Source of the DNA: Candidatus Didemnitutus sp. | Lineage (GTDB): Bacteria > Verrucomicrobiota > Verrucomicrobiia > Opitutales > Opitutaceae | DNA: 64,000 bases | Assembly: GCA_017991595.1 (NCBI GenBank) | Contig: JAGOQJ010000009.1 | Coordinates: 1-64,000, forward strand | Direction: 5' to 3' | Translations under genes and position numbers: made by a program | Notes under the pieces: model-generated | Database searches by the model: none | What the model was told of the DNA's origin: nothing | Seen by the model: only the letters and a program-made list of their open reading frames with translations | Part shown: positions 44,045 to 56,061 of the stretch, piece by piece | Numbering within the stretch: position 1 is the first letter of the stretch | Layout: each line of letters opens with the position of its first letter

Positions 44045-44434
44045 TCAGGCGCTCAGTCCCAGCGCATCGTGCAGCGCCTTGCGGATCTGCTGCACCGTAG
44101 CGGGCTTCAGGAGCAACGCGCTCAACTCCGCCAGCGGCACGCCACGACTGAGCAGATCGGGATTCATGTAGCCCGTCATGAGAATACGTTTCGCGTTCGG
44201 CTGCTGGTTCATCGCCGTGACGAGAAATTCCAAGCCCTGCATGCGACCGGGCAACATGTGGTCGCAGAGCAACGCGTCAAATTGCCGGGTGGCGAGGAGC
44301 ATCAGTGCCTCGTCAGCCGTGGCCGCCGTCTCGATCTCGAACTCTCGCTCGAAGTTGAGACACATTGCCTTCGTCAGTTGCGGCTCGTCCTCGAGCAGCA
44401 AAACGACGGGCCGGCGGCGACTCTCCTCGGACAT
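44045..44434 (-). CDS. Single-domain response regulator 1
   Basis: A 129-residue receiver domain with no output domain. The acidic pocket is VVLLLEDEPQ, the phospho-acceptor Asp is in ALLCDHMLPG, the Thr is in ILMTGYMNPDLL, and the Lys in ALLLKPAT. It starts 2 bases after the stop of a similar receiver gene, so the two are co-transcribed. It may act by protein contact, for example with a kinase or motor. No histidine kinase is adjacent. Confidence 0.9.
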   Translation of the reverse strand: MSEESRRRPVVLLLEDEPQLTKAMCLNFEREFEIETAATADEALMLLATRQFDALLCDHMLPGRMQGLEFLVTAMNQQPNAKRILMTGYMNPDLLSRGVPLAELSALLLKPATVQQIRKALHDALGLSA

Positions 44435-44436
44435 GC

Positions 44437-44856
44437 TCAGTGCGTCGCCTGATCGTAGAGTTTGGCCGCTTCCTGCACCGTTTTCACCAGCTCCGGCAAG
44501 GAGACCGGCTTGAGCAGGTAGCGGTAGAGCGCCGCCTCGTTCACGCTGCGCAGCAGCATCTCGGGCTTCATGTAGCCGGTGACGAGGATGCGCTGCGTGT
44601 CCGGATATTCCTCCCGCACGTGCACGAGGAAGCCCAGCCCGTTGCCACCGGGCATCAGATGATCGCACACGAGCACCTTGTAGGGCTTCTTGTGCAGCAG
44701 AAAGCCCGCCTCGCGCGCGGAGCTCGCGGTATCGACCTCGAAGTGCGGCGAGAGCGCCTCCGCATAGAGCGAGAGCAGCGGCTTCTCGTCGTCCACGAGC
44801 AGCACGGAACCAAGCTTGGCAGGAACAGGGGAAGGCGCACTGGCCGGAGCGGTCAT
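44437..44856 (-). CDS. Single-domain response regulator 2
   Basis: A 139-residue receiver domain preceded by a short Pro/Ala-rich N-terminus. The acidic pair is LLVDDEKPLL, the phospho-acceptor is in VLVCDHLMPGG, the Thr is in ILVTGYMKPEML, and the Lys is in RYLLKPVS. The CDHxxPG and TGYMxP motifs shared with the next gene suggest tandem duplication. No DNA-binding or enzymatic output is present. Confidence 0.9.
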   Translation of the reverse strand: MTAPASAPSPVPAKLGSVLLVDDEKPLLSLYAEALSPHFEVDTASSAREAGFLLHKKPYKVLVCDHLMPGGNGLGFLVHVREEYPDTQRILVTGYMKPEMLLRSVNEAALYRYLLKPVSLPELVKTVQEAAKLYDQATH

Positions 44857-44970
44857 CGCTCACGAACCTTGTTTGCGCCCAACGGCTTGGCAAACCCAAA
44901 GACGCCGGTCCGCCACCGGGAATTGGTTTGCGTGACTCGCGCCTCGCCTGTTCTCTGGCGGGTATTGCTC

Positions 44971-47381
<2,411 letters not shown>

Positions 47382-47393
47382 GCCCCGCACCGG

Positions 47394-47930
47394 ATGTTCT
47401 CCACGCGCTCATTCGTTCTCGCCGCGGTTGCGACTCTGCTCGCGACCGCGCCCTTCGCCTCGGCAGCGGAACCGACCAAGGAGCAACCTGCTCCCGCCGC
47501 CGCCGCGCCGGCCCCTGCGCCTGCGCCCGCTGCCGCCCCGGCGAAGAAGGAAGCCCCGCCCGCACCACCGACCGTCGGACCGGTCGTGGTGATGCCTGAG
47601 TTCCAAGTCACCGGCGGACGCCTCCGCGAGATCGACAACCGCATCAAGCGCGTCGAGAAGCAGATCACCCGCGAGAAGAAGGCGCTCGCGAAGAACCCGG
47701 TCAACGAGACCATCAACTCCGACAAACTGTCCAAGGCCGCGATGGTGTTCGGCGGTAATTCCGCCAGTCATCTGGCGGCCCTCGCCGCCGCCCGCGTGGC
47801 CTCGTTGGAGAAGGAGCTGTCGATGCTTGAGACACTGCGCACTCCGCTGACCGCGGAGCAGCGCCAGTTGCTCGAAAAGGAAATCGAGGCCCAACGCGTC
47901 TATCGCCGCGAGCTCGATCAGGTCCGCTAG
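47394..47930 (+). CDS. Secreted protein with Ala/Pro linker and coiled coil, unknown
   Basis: A 178-residue protein with signal peptide MFSTRSFVLAAVATLLATAPFASA. A low-complexity Ala/Pro/Lys linker (about residues 30-60) follows. Then comes VGPVVVMPEFQVTGGRLREID and a helical segment of coiled-coil character, RLREIDNRIKRVEKQITREK. I do not recognise the family. It follows eno by 12 bases and ends at a strong terminator, so it is probably the last gene of that transcript. Confidence 0.65.
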   Translation: MFSTRSFVLAAVATLLATAPFASAAEPTKEQPAPAAAAPAPAPAPAAAPAKKEAPPAPPTVGPVVVMPEFQVTGGRLREIDNRIKRVEKQITREKKALAKNPVNETINSDKLSKAAMVFGGNSASHLAALAAARVASLEKELSMLETLRTPLTAEQRQLLEKEIEAQRVYRRELDQVR

Positions 47931-47969
47931 ACTCAGCGAGATCGCACCGCGCCCGCGCCAAAACTTACC

Positions 47970-48002
47970 GGCCGGACTTCACCCGAAGTCCGGCCTTTTT
48001 TT
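47970..48002 (+). terminator. Rho-independent terminator after the eno transcript
   Basis: An 11-bp perfect stem (GGCCGGACTTC with GAAGTCCGGCC), a 4-base loop, then seven T. Confidence 0.9.
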
Positions 48003-48046
48003 GCCCGCAAAGCGCGGCGAACGAGCGACCGGAATCCGGTCATCAC

Positions 48047-49615
48047 TCATTTCGCCCTCAGCAAAGTGCTGGCGGTCTCATGCAACCATGCCGACGCAGA
48101 GGCATCACTGTCCTCGCCCTGCAAGACCAGCACCACATGCGCCGCGTCCGCCCGGCGGCGCCCATCGGCCAAACGCCGCAGGCGATGCGCCGGCAGAAAA
48201 TCGTCCCCGCGCTCCCGCATGGTGCGCCCGTGGAAAGCATCCCACACGCAGAAAAACACGTGCTGCGTTTTCCCACCACCGCTGAATCGATAAGCCGCGA
48301 ACACGATCTCCCTTCCCTCGACCGTCACGGTTTCCGCCGGCAACTCCGCCTGCAATTCAGCCCCCAGCGAAGGCATGCATACGGTTGGATCGTGTCCGAC
48401 CCCCGCCAAATCGAGCTGTCCCGCATCTTCCCACCGCAGCGCATACGCGACGGCTTGGCGCGCCCCTCCGGGACCCGTCCAGCTCATCCCCTCTCCGCTG
48501 GAGTAGCGCAGGATTCCGCGGATGCGCTCCGAGATCGGCAACGGAGTCCACCCCGCCAGCTCGCCACGCAACTCCCACTGAGCGCTCGCCCCCGCCCGTT
48601 CATGCCAGCCAAACCACGCCCGTGTGCCCGCCTCCGTCAGCGCCAGCGGCACGAGCACCGCCAATCCAACCCATCGAGCCAGCACTCCAGTCTGAGGAGC
48701 CGCCCCCCTTCGCTCCGGGGCAACGTTCGCCTGCCGTGCCAACCACCAAGCGGCCAACCCCACCGCGACAAACGTCGCGACCATCGCCGCCGTGCCGGCC
48801 GGGTCGTGCCAGCGCCCTCCATTTTCCGCTCCCTCGAGCGCGATACGCCACGTGAGAAACACCGTGCGCAGCAGATTCCCTGCGAACGCGATTACCCACC
48901 CGCAAATCACCAAGGCCGCGCGCCGCCACGCACCCAACCGCAGCAACTCCCCGCCAAACCAGCTCACCATCCACACCGCCTGCAACGAGCGCAAGCCCGC
49001 ACAGGCCTCATCCACTCCCACGACCCCCGCCCCGACTTCGATCAAGTTGCCCTGCACTACGGCGGGATGCCCGAGCAGGGACACCGCTTCGGCCGCGAGC
49101 GCGGCATTGAAGCGGGCCAATCCCTGCAAGAGCGGCACCTGCACCGCCGCCGGCCAAGTCAGCGCCGTCGTCGCGAAAAACAGCGGAAACACAAAATGCC
49201 CCGCCCACCGCCAGCCGCCCGCGCAAACCAGCAAACCGAGCGAAACCAGCAGTGCACCGCCCGCCGCCACCCACTGCGCCGTCGGCCACAAGCGGTTCGC
49301 CTCCAGCACCGGCACCGTCGTCACCAGCACCAGCAAGCCCGCCGTCACCGCCATCGCGCTCGCGCGCCGCTCACCTCGGCCCGCTGCCTCCGCCACCGGC
49401 GCCGTGCCCTTTCGCTCTATCATCAGCCACGCACAAAGCAGCGGCACGACCCAGCCGTGCGCCTGCTCGACACTCGCCGCCCACGCCGATGCCAACCGCA
49501 GCGCCAGCACGACCCAAGTCGCACCGAGCGCGATCCAAAGCCAGTATCCCGCACCAACGGGATCGCGTAACAACGGGGCGACCGGCGAAGCTGATGGGGT
49601 GGCGGGAGCGGACAT
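48047..49615 (-). CDS. Exosortase fused to an EpsI-like C-terminal domain
   Basis: A 522-residue membrane protein. The N-terminal part has about eight hydrophobic segments and the exosortase catalytic set: Cys205 in VDEACAGLRSLQ, Arg250 in NLLRTVFL, and His270 in GRWHDPAG. The last 200 residues form a soluble domain resembling EpsI, which in other systems is a separate gene. It should cleave and anchor proteins carrying a PEP-CTERM tail. It is divergent from the TPR gene, with a PEP-CTERM gene after that, so the three form one locus. Confidence 0.88.
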   Translation of the reverse strand: MSAPATPSASPVAPLLRDPVGAGYWLWIALGATWVVLALRLASAWAASVEQAHGWVVPLLCAWLMIERKGTAPVAEAAGRGERRASAMAVTAGLLVLVTTVPVLEANRLWPTAQWVAAGGALLVSLGLLVCAGGWRWAGHFVFPLFFATTALTWPAAVQVPLLQGLARFNAALAAEAVSLLGHPAVVQGNLIEVGAGVVGVDEACAGLRSLQAVWMVSWFGGELLRLGAWRRAALVICGWVIAFAGNLLRTVFLTWRIALEGAENGGRWHDPAGTAAMVATFVAVGLAAWWLARQANVAPERRGAAPQTGVLARWVGLAVLVPLALTEAGTRAWFGWHERAGASAQWELRGELAGWTPLPISERIRGILRYSSGEGMSWTGPGGARQAVAYALRWEDAGQLDLAGVGHDPTVCMPSLGAELQAELPAETVTVEGREIVFAAYRFSGGGKTQHVFFCVWDAFHGRTMRERGDDFLPAHRLRRLADGRRRADAAHVVLVLQGEDSDASASAWLHETASTLLRAK

Positions 49616-49655
49616 GAGTGATCGATAAATTTTCGGCGCTTGCGGGCGCGGAGCG

Positions 49656-51425
49656 ATGCTTCACCAAATGAAGCCGCCCGCAAGCCGGCGCGCACCGCTT
49701 ATGATCCAACGCTGGAAACACCTGCTCGCCCACTGGAGCGGGCGCTGGAACGATCTCTACGACGGCCAGCGCCGCGCACTCCGTTTGGTCGCGCTGACCG
49801 CCGCAACCGCCGTGGCCGCCTCCCTCGCCTACATCGCCACGCGACCGGCGATCGCAGACTGGAGACATCGCCACGCGCTCGACCAAGCCGACGGATTCGA
49901 GCGGCAGGAGGACTACCGCAATGCGCTTCTCGCCCTGCACCGCGCCACGCAGATCAAGCCAAGCGACATCGAGACATGGCGCCGCGCCGCCAGCCTGCTC
50001 GACGCGCTCGGCCACAGCGACGCCCTAGTGGCCCGAGAAAACCTCGTCGCGCTCGATCCCGCCGATGCGAACGCTCGCGTCGCGCTCGTCGCGGCGGCAT
50101 TGCGCCTCGATGCGCCCGATGTCGCACGCCGGGCTCTGCGCGAGCTCGAACGCGCCCCCGCGCAACGCGAACAATTCCTCCGCCTGCAGGCCGAACTCGC
50201 GCGCGATGCTGCCGACCTGTCGCAATACGAGACACATCTCGCCGCCTTGCATGCGTTGCTGCCGCACGACGCCGAGGTGCGCTATAACCTTGCCCTGCTG
50301 AAACTGCGCGCCACCGAGCCTGCCCAGCAGGCCCTCGGCCGCGAAGAGATGCGCGACCTGCTCGGCGAACCCTCCGTGCGTGTGCGCGCAGCGCTCGATC
50401 TTTTGCGCGAAGCCGCCGACCGACGCGACTCCGCGCTTGCCGGCGCGACCGTGCACCTCGTGGTCGAGCGCTTGGCCCCGGTGGCCGCCCGCGGCCGGGC
50501 GAGCGTCGATCCCTGGCCGGCCTTACGCTCCGGACTGCAGCTCGCCGCAGCGCGCGATGGCGCCGATGCGGCCCGCGTGGCCCGCTGGTTCGCCAGTGTG
50601 CGGCTCGCCGACGAAGCGCTGGCGTGGCTCGACAGTCTTCCCGCCTCGATCGCCCGCACCGCTGCGGTGCGCGACGCCACCGCGGAACTCTGCGCCCGCA
50701 CCTCCCGCCTCGATCGTTTGCAGGACCTGTTGGAAGCAGGCGCATGGGACACCTTGCTCCGCCGTCCGGTCTCCCTCGCGCTCGAGGCCCGCCGGCAACA
50801 CGAGCGCCAGCAACGCGCCCGCAGCGTGGCGCTCTGGCAGGATGCCGTGGTCGCTGCGAGCAACTCCCCCGTCACGTTGCGCGCTCTCGCCCGCCTCGCG
50901 AGTCTCTGGCAAAATCCCGAAGCCACCGAAGCCGCGCTCCGCGCCGCTCTCCGCGTGCGCCCAAAGTCCATCTGGGCTTACCGCGAGTTGCGGACGCTAT
51001 ACTTCAACCGAGCCGACACGCCTCGCCTGCTGCAGGTCTGTGAGGCATGGGCCAACGCCCATCCAGCTTCGCCCGTCGCGCTCAGCGCCTGGATCCGCAC
51101 CGCCGCCGCGGTCGGACAAATCACCCAGCCGATGGATAGCCGCACGGCCAACCTGCTCGCGGAGCCGGAATCGGGCTTTCACGCTGTCCTCGCCCGTGCC
51201 GTGGTTCTGGCGCACACACGACAAACCGAGGCCGCGCTTCGGTTGCTCGAGCCGCTGCCACCCGCTCAACGCTCCAACCCGGAAGTTCTCTTTTTGCTTA
51301 CTTGGATCCACCGCGAACGCAGGGATCTCGCCGCAGCCGCACGCTTGGCCGTGCAAATTCCTGCCCACAGTCTGCTCAAGGAAGAGCAGGAGATGCTTAA
51401 GGCCCTGCCGATTCGCGCCGAATAA
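49656..51425 (+). CDS. Membrane-anchored TPR-type repeat protein
   Basis: 589 residues with one N-terminal transmembrane segment (VALTAATAVAASLAYIA) and a long helical-repeat part of the tetratricopeptide type, such as YRNALLALHRATQIKPSDIETW and AALRAALRVRPKSIWAYRELR. It is likely anchored with the repeats outside the cytoplasm. ATG 49656 is used; ATG 49668 and 49701 are in frame. Such proteins often accompany exosortase loci. A role in surface assembly is inference from position. Confidence 0.75.
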   Translation: MLHQMKPPASRRAPLMIQRWKHLLAHWSGRWNDLYDGQRRALRLVALTAATAVAASLAYIATRPAIADWRHRHALDQADGFERQEDYRNALLALHRATQIKPSDIETWRRAASLLDALGHSDALVARENLVALDPADANARVALVAAALRLDAPDVARRALRELERAPAQREQFLRLQAELARDAADLSQYETHLAALHALLPHDAEVRYNLALLKLRATEPAQQALGREEMRDLLGEPSVRVRAALDLLREAADRRDSALAGATVHLVVERLAPVAARGRASVDPWPALRSGLQLAAARDGADAARVARWFASVRLADEALAWLDSLPASIARTAAVRDATAELCARTSRLDRLQDLLEAGAWDTLLRRPVSLALEARRQHERQQRARSVALWQDAVVAASNSPVTLRALARLASLWQNPEATEAALRAALRVRPKSIWAYRELRTLYFNRADTPRLLQVCEAWANAHPASPVALSAWIRTAAAVGQITQPMDSRTANLLAEPESGFHAVLARAVVLAHTRQTEAALRLLEPLPPAQRSNPEVLFLLTWIHRERRDLAAAARLAVQIPAHSLLKEEQEMLKALPIRAE

Positions 51426-51477
51426 AGCCCTGCCCGCGCTTTGACACGGAAGAGGTCCAGATTTCGTGAATCGAAGT

Positions 51478-51506
51478 TTGACAGGGTGTTTACCCCATAA
51501 ATTAGT
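51478..51506 (+). promoter_or_regulatory. Possible promoter of the PEP-CTERM gene
   Basis: TTGACA at 51478-51483 with ATTAGT 17 bases later. The -35 is perfect, the -10 is poor. A second TTGACA lies at 51441. The short spacer also holds a hairpin GGGT/ACCC. Confidence 0.3.
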
Positions 51507-51512
51507 AGGGCC

Positions 51513-52673
51513 ATGCTTCGCTCATCCACATCGCGCAACACGCTGTTCGCCGCCCTCGCGGCGCTCGTGTGCGGTGCGGTCGTGAGCGCACAGACCATCG
51601 CGGAACAATCCCTCGCAGGATACGACGAACTCGTTCGCAGCTATAATGTTGTAACATTCGGCAACCTAACCCTGAATGGCACGCACACGGACGGCGGCAT
51701 CGCGGTGGGCGGTAATTTGACGTTGGGTAGCGGCACGGTTGTCGCGATGCACGACACTCCCTCGACCGGTCCCGATCCTTCGCTCTACGTGCAGGGGCAG
51801 ATTACGTTGAATGGGAATTCGCAGCTCAACCGCGGCTACGTCTCCACCCCGGCTCTCTCCAACACCGTTCAGTGGACGTATAATCCCGCCAATAACCAAT
51901 ACCAGCGCGAGCTGAGTGTCGGCGGCAACGCCCTCGCCTACAACACTTCGGATCCCCTCGCCTACGCCGATCCGCGCACGGTCGCTGGTCCCGCCGGCTG
52001 GGACTGGAGCGTCGCGCAGGCGACGGCGATATCGGTCTCGTTGGATCTAGCCAGCACCGCCGCCACCGGCGCGATCGGCATTTCGGGCCAGACGCTGACC
52101 TTCACCAGCACCGCCGACGGGGTGGTCGTCTTCACTCTCGACGCCAGCCTGATCGTCAACGGCATCTACGACATCAACGGCGACGGCATCTTCGACCAAA
52201 ACAACGAGCGCATCAGCAACATCCAAGTCAATGTCGGCGACAACCAGCACTTCGTCGTGAACGTCCTCAACTCCACGTCGGACGACGGCAGCAAGGTGCT
52301 CTTCGGCGGCGTCAATAATTTCACCGCCGGCACCAACAACGACCAGCTGCTCTGGAACATCATCCCCGACTCGAACGCGAATACAACCGACCTCCTCACG
52401 CTCGGCACCGATTTCCACGGCAGCATCCTCGCCCCGCTCGTCGACATACAGAACAACAATCACTACCTGAATGGCCAAGTGATCGCCGGAAGCCTCACCC
52501 AAACCGGCGCCGAGATTCACTACGCGGGAGGCTTCGACGGCCCGGTGATTTTCTCCCCAGTTCCCGAGCCCGGCACTTACGCACTTATTGCCTGTGGTCT
52601 GTGCGTCGTCGGCATCCTCGCTCGTCGCCGACTGCAGACCCACCGGGCAGCTCGGCCCCCGGCGGACATCTGA
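51513..52673 (+). CDS. PEP-CTERM protein with choice-of-anchor A-type domain
   Basis: A 386-residue exported protein. The signal peptide (RNTLFAALAALVCGAVVSAQ) precedes a beta-rich region beginning FGNLTLNGTHTDGGIAVGGN. This resembles the choice-of-anchor A domain of extracellular proteins. The C-terminal sorting tail is VPEPGTYALIACGLCVVG followed by ARRR. This is the expected substrate of the exosortase encoded at 48047-49615. The codons are AT-richer than those of its neighbours. Function at the surface is unknown. Confidence 0.85.
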   Translation: MLRSSTSRNTLFAALAALVCGAVVSAQTIAEQSLAGYDELVRSYNVVTFGNLTLNGTHTDGGIAVGGNLTLGSGTVVAMHDTPSTGPDPSLYVQGQITLNGNSQLNRGYVSTPALSNTVQWTYNPANNQYQRELSVGGNALAYNTSDPLAYADPRTVAGPAGWDWSVAQATAISVSLDLASTAATGAIGISGQTLTFTSTADGVVVFTLDASLIVNGIYDINGDGIFDQNNERISNIQVNVGDNQHFVVNVLNSTSDDGSKVLFGGVNNFTAGTNNDQLLWNIIPDSNANTTDLLTLGTDFHGSILAPLVDIQNNNHYLNGQVIAGSLTQTGAEIHYAGGFDGPVIFSPVPEPGTYALIACGLCVVGILARRRLQTHRAARPPADI

Positions 52674-52788
52674 TCGCACCGTCCGGCCGCGGCCCGCGGT
52701 GATGGATTCCGACTTGCTGGTCGGTTTTCCGGGGCGGGCGCCAAGCCCATCCACTGCCCGCATGCCGGTCGCCGGCCCGCTTTCGCGA

Positions 52789-53592
52789 TCACCGCCCGCC
52801 GAGCGGCGATCGCTCCACACCGAGGTGCGCGCAATGGAATTTCAGCGCATCCTGCACGTGACGGTCCCAGTAATCCCAATCGTGCCCGCCCTTGTGCTCG
52901 TGGTAGGCGTGCGGGATGCCCGCCGCCTCAAGCTGCGCGTGAAACGCACGGTTGTCCTCGATCAGAAAATCCTCCGTCCCGCAGTCGAGCAGCAGGTGCG
53001 GCAGGTTGCCCTCCGCCAGCGCGCGCTGGGCGAGCCGGAGGATGTCGTGGTCCGTGCCCTGCGGGCGCGCGCCAAACACCCGGCGTAGCTCGACGAGGAA
53101 CTCCTTCGGCTTGTCCCGATGCTGCCCGGCCTCCTCGGCCTCGTGACTGAAGTCGGCGTTCGAGCGCGCCAGTGAGCCCGAATGGCTGTTCACCGAGCAA
53201 AACCGATCGGGGAAACCCAGTCCCAGCCGCAGCGCGCCGTAGCCCCCCATCGACAAGCCGCCGATGGCCCGCCCCGCCCGCTCGGCCCGCGTTTGGAAAT
53301 TCCGGTCAATGAAGCGCACCAGTTCGCTCCCGAGATGCTTCGCGTAGGCCGGGCCTTGCTCGTTGTTGGTGTAGAATCCGCGGTAGCCGTCCGGCATCAC
53401 CACCATCAGCGGCAGGTCACGCACATACCACTCGATCCGCGAGTGGCGCAGCCAGATCGTCGAGTCGCTGCCGATGCCGTGCAGCAGGTAGAGCACGGGG
53501 AACGGCGGCTTGCCAACGCGCGGCAGCAACACCTGCACCTCCGTGTGCTTGTCGAGCACATCGCTGCGCCAATGAACTTGGGCCCAAGGCAT
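52789..53592 (-). CDS. Esterase D-type alpha/beta-hydrolase
   Basis: A 267-residue cytoplasmic esterase resembling S-formylglutathione hydrolase and tributyrin esterase. The fold opens with LYLLHGIGSDSTIW. The nucleophile Ser is in GGLSMGGYGALRL, the Asp in DCGTEDFLIEDN, and the His in GGHDWDYW. Start MPWAQVHWRS at 53592 is chosen over an ATG 72 bases upstream. The substrate cannot be told from sequence. Confidence 0.85.
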   Translation of the reverse strand: MPWAQVHWRSDVLDKHTEVQVLLPRVGKPPFPVLYLLHGIGSDSTIWLRHSRIEWYVRDLPLMVVMPDGYRGFYTNNEQGPAYAKHLGSELVRFIDRNFQTRAERAGRAIGGLSMGGYGALRLGLGFPDRFCSVNSHSGSLARSNADFSHEAEEAGQHRDKPKEFLVELRRVFGARPQGTDHDILRLAQRALAEGNLPHLLLDCGTEDFLIEDNRAFHAQLEAAGIPHAYHEHKGGHDWDYWDRHVQDALKFHCAHLGVERSPLGGR

Positions 53593-53701
53593 GGACGCAG
53601 ACTGAATCCGCCGGCCCGCGCAGCGCAAGCGCGGGCACCGGAGACGCGCCGGCCCGAAACTCAAGCCAACAGCCTAGCTCCGCAGCTCCCTCGCGCGGCG
53701 A

Positions 53702-54862
53702 TCACTCCACGCGCAGGATGTAGCCGCGGAGGTATTCGCTCTCGGGCATCGTCGCGAGCACGGGATGGTCCGGCGGCTGGTGGCACCACTCGAGCACGTG
53801 CACGCGGCGCTTGGCGTCGTTCGCTGCCTGCGCGATCACCTGCCGCAGTTCCGCGTCCTGCATGTGGTGCGAGCAAGTGTAAGTCGCGAGCACACCACCG
53901 GGCGTCAGTGCCTTCATCGCACGCAAGTTGAGTTCCTTGTAGCCGCGGAGCGCGTTCTCGAGCGCGCTTTTCGATTTCGCGAACGGCGGCGGGTCGAGCA
54001 CGATCACGTCCCATGCGGGAGCGGCGTCGCGCTGGGCGGTGAACCAGTCGAACACGTTGGCCGACACGAATTCCGCCGTCACGCCGTTGCGGGCGGCGTT
54101 TTTCTGCGCCTGCGAAACCGCGTCGTTCGCGCTGTCGAGCCCAAGCACCTGCACGGCACCGGCTCGCGCCGCGTGCAACGCGAAGGAGCCCTGGTTGCAG
54201 AACGCATCGAGCACGCGCTTGCCCGCGGCGTATTTCGCCACGGCCGCATGCTGGAATCGCTGGTCGAGGTAGAAACCGGTTTTCTGCCCGTTTTGCAAAT
54301 CGAGCCAGTAGTCGAAGCCGTCGATCGTCGCCCAGCGCGGCGCCCACGGTTGCCCGCTGCGGGTGTGCGTCTCCATCGGGAGTCCTTCCAATCGGCGCAG
54401 GTTCGAGTCGTTGCGGAAAACGATCTCGGTCGCACCGGTCAACTCCGTCAACAGGTCGCCCAGCAACCCCGCGCGCTTGTCCATCGCGAGGGTCTGGATC
54501 TGCAACACGACCGTGTCGCCAAACTGATCCGCCACGACGCCGGGCAGTCCGTCGGACTCGGACCACACAAGCCGCTTGAACGCGCCCAACCCGCTGCGGC
54601 GCGCGATGCCCGCCGACAACGCCGCGCGCAGATACGCCTCGTCGAGCGCCACGCGCTCGCGCGCCAGCCGCCGCCACACGATTTGGGATTTCGAATTGTA
54701 GAGACCGGTGCCGAGCAAGCGTCCCACGCGATCGCGACACTCGACAATCTCGCCGTCGTGTTCGGACGGTAGCAGCGCCTCGACTTCGTTGGCGAACACC
54801 CACGGGTGTCCGTCCAGCACGCGCCCCTTGGCGTTGGGTTTTAGTTTAAGTGAAAGTAGCAC
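53702..54862 (-). CDS. RlmI-like 23S rRNA (cytosine-C5) methyltransferase
   Basis: A 386-residue SAM-dependent methyltransferase. An N-terminal PUA-like RNA-binding domain (residues 1-75) precedes the RlmI middle part (YLDQRFQHAA). The Rossmann domain has VLDAFCNQGSFALHAARAGA and the catalytic DPPPFAKSK. In E. coli, RlmI methylates C1962 of 23S rRNA; the same target is likely but not proven. It starts at GTG 54862. Confidence 0.88.
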   Translation of the reverse strand: MLLSLKLKPNAKGRVLDGHPWVFANEVEALLPSEHDGEIVECRDRVGRLLGTGLYNSKSQIVWRRLARERVALDEAYLRAALSAGIARRSGLGAFKRLVWSESDGLPGVVADQFGDTVVLQIQTLAMDKRAGLLGDLLTELTGATEIVFRNDSNLRRLEGLPMETHTRSGQPWAPRWATIDGFDYWLDLQNGQKTGFYLDQRFQHAAVAKYAAGKRVLDAFCNQGSFALHAARAGAVQVLGLDSANDAVSQAQKNAARNGVTAEFVSANVFDWFTAQRDAAPAWDVIVLDPPPFAKSKSALENALRGYKELNLRAMKALTPGGVLATYTCSHHMQDAELRQVIAQAANDAKRRVHVLEWCHQPPDHPVLATMPESEYLRGYILRVE

Positions 54863-55117
54863 AGCCCCGCATCATTCGGGGTTTGCGCCGGCGCAGAAGC
54901 ACAAAATGACCCACCGCGCTCGCTGGGACGCGGGAGGAGCGACTGCCACGCCGACGCGAGCAACCCGACGAGGGTGTGCCACCGCGCCTGTCTCCATGCT
55001 TTCATGTCCTGATTTTCGGCGCGCTCGCCGCCTGGCTTGAGCCGCGCGTTTGTAAGCGCCTCGCGTCTTCTGCAGATTTCCCGAAGGGAATTGGATTGCC
55101 TGACTTCCGCAGGCACA

Positions 55118-55900
55118 GTGCATTCGACGGCACATCAACCTGTGTCCCTTCCGAGCAGCGCCTACCCCACGTCCGTCCTGCCCATCACCGTCCACGCCGA
55201 CCGCGTGGCGCGCGTGCTGACCGCGATTCTCCTTCTGCTCCTGACGGCCAACGTGGCCATCGTCTACGTGCAGTGGAGCTATGGATATTTCCATCCGTTG
55301 TCGGGACTGACGAACTTGTTCCTGCTCGGCGGCGAGGCGAACCTCCCGACCTATTTCTCGTCCGGCTGCCTTCTCACGGCCGGCCTGTGCCTCGGGGTGA
55401 TTGCGCGTGCCAGCACGGACGGGCTGCGGTGGTATTGGTGGGTGCTGTGCGGCGGGTTCATCTTCCTGAGTCTCGATGAATCGGCGCAATTGCACGAAAC
55501 CATCCTCAGCACCGCGGCCCAGCATCTGCTCGGCAAGTTCAAGTTTCCCGGCTTCCGCCAGCTCTGGGTGCCGTTGGCGCTGGTGCTCTTCGCTTTCGCC
55601 GTGCCGCTGGGCATTCGTTTTATCCGGCGCCTCCCGCGCTGGTATGCCGTGCGCTTCTTCCTCTGCGGCGCCGTTTACGTTTTTGCCGCAGTCGGCCTGG
55701 AGATCGCCGAGGGAGTCATGACGGTGCGCAAAGTCGACGCCGTTTGGCTGGTCTTCACCGTGCTCGTGGAGGAATCCCTCGAGACACTGGCGATCATCTG
55801 CTTCATCCACGCGCTCCTGCGTTACCTCGCGCATCAGAATCTCGGGGTCCAACTCGCCTTTGCCGCCCCGGCGTCCGCCGCGGGCAGCTCCGGGCCGTAA
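55118..55900 (+). CDS. Multi-pass membrane protein with DESAQLHE motif, unknown
   Basis: About 260 residues with five or six membrane segments. The segment LSLDESAQLHETIL near the middle contains Asp, Glu and His in a hydrophobic context and may bind metal. A second charged helix is VEESLETLAIICFIHALL. I do not recognise the family. The start is uncertain: GTG 55118, GTG 55142 and TTG 55037 are in frame, with no clear ribosome site. It could be an envelope enzyme, but nothing more can be said. Confidence 0.6.
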   Translation: MHSTAHQPVSLPSSAYPTSVLPITVHADRVARVLTAILLLLLTANVAIVYVQWSYGYFHPLSGLTNLFLLGGEANLPTYFSSGCLLTAGLCLGVIARASTDGLRWYWWVLCGGFIFLSLDESAQLHETILSTAAQHLLGKFKFPGFRQLWVPLALVLFAFAVPLGIRFIRRLPRWYAVRFFLCGAVYVFAAVGLEIAEGVMTVRKVDAVWLVFTVLVEESLETLAIICFIHALLRYLAHQNLGVQLAFAAPASAAGSSGP

Positions 55901-56061
55901 ACGCGCACCTGCTACGCGGCTTCGCCCCGGCGACCTCTCCGCGAGCACACCCGGCCAACCGCGCCTTTTCGCGTGGTTGCCATTCCCACCTTACCATGGG
56001 TAGGCAGCGCCCAAAATTGGCTTCCCCTTGCGCCCGGGAAGCTCTTCCTTGAGCCCCTTTC

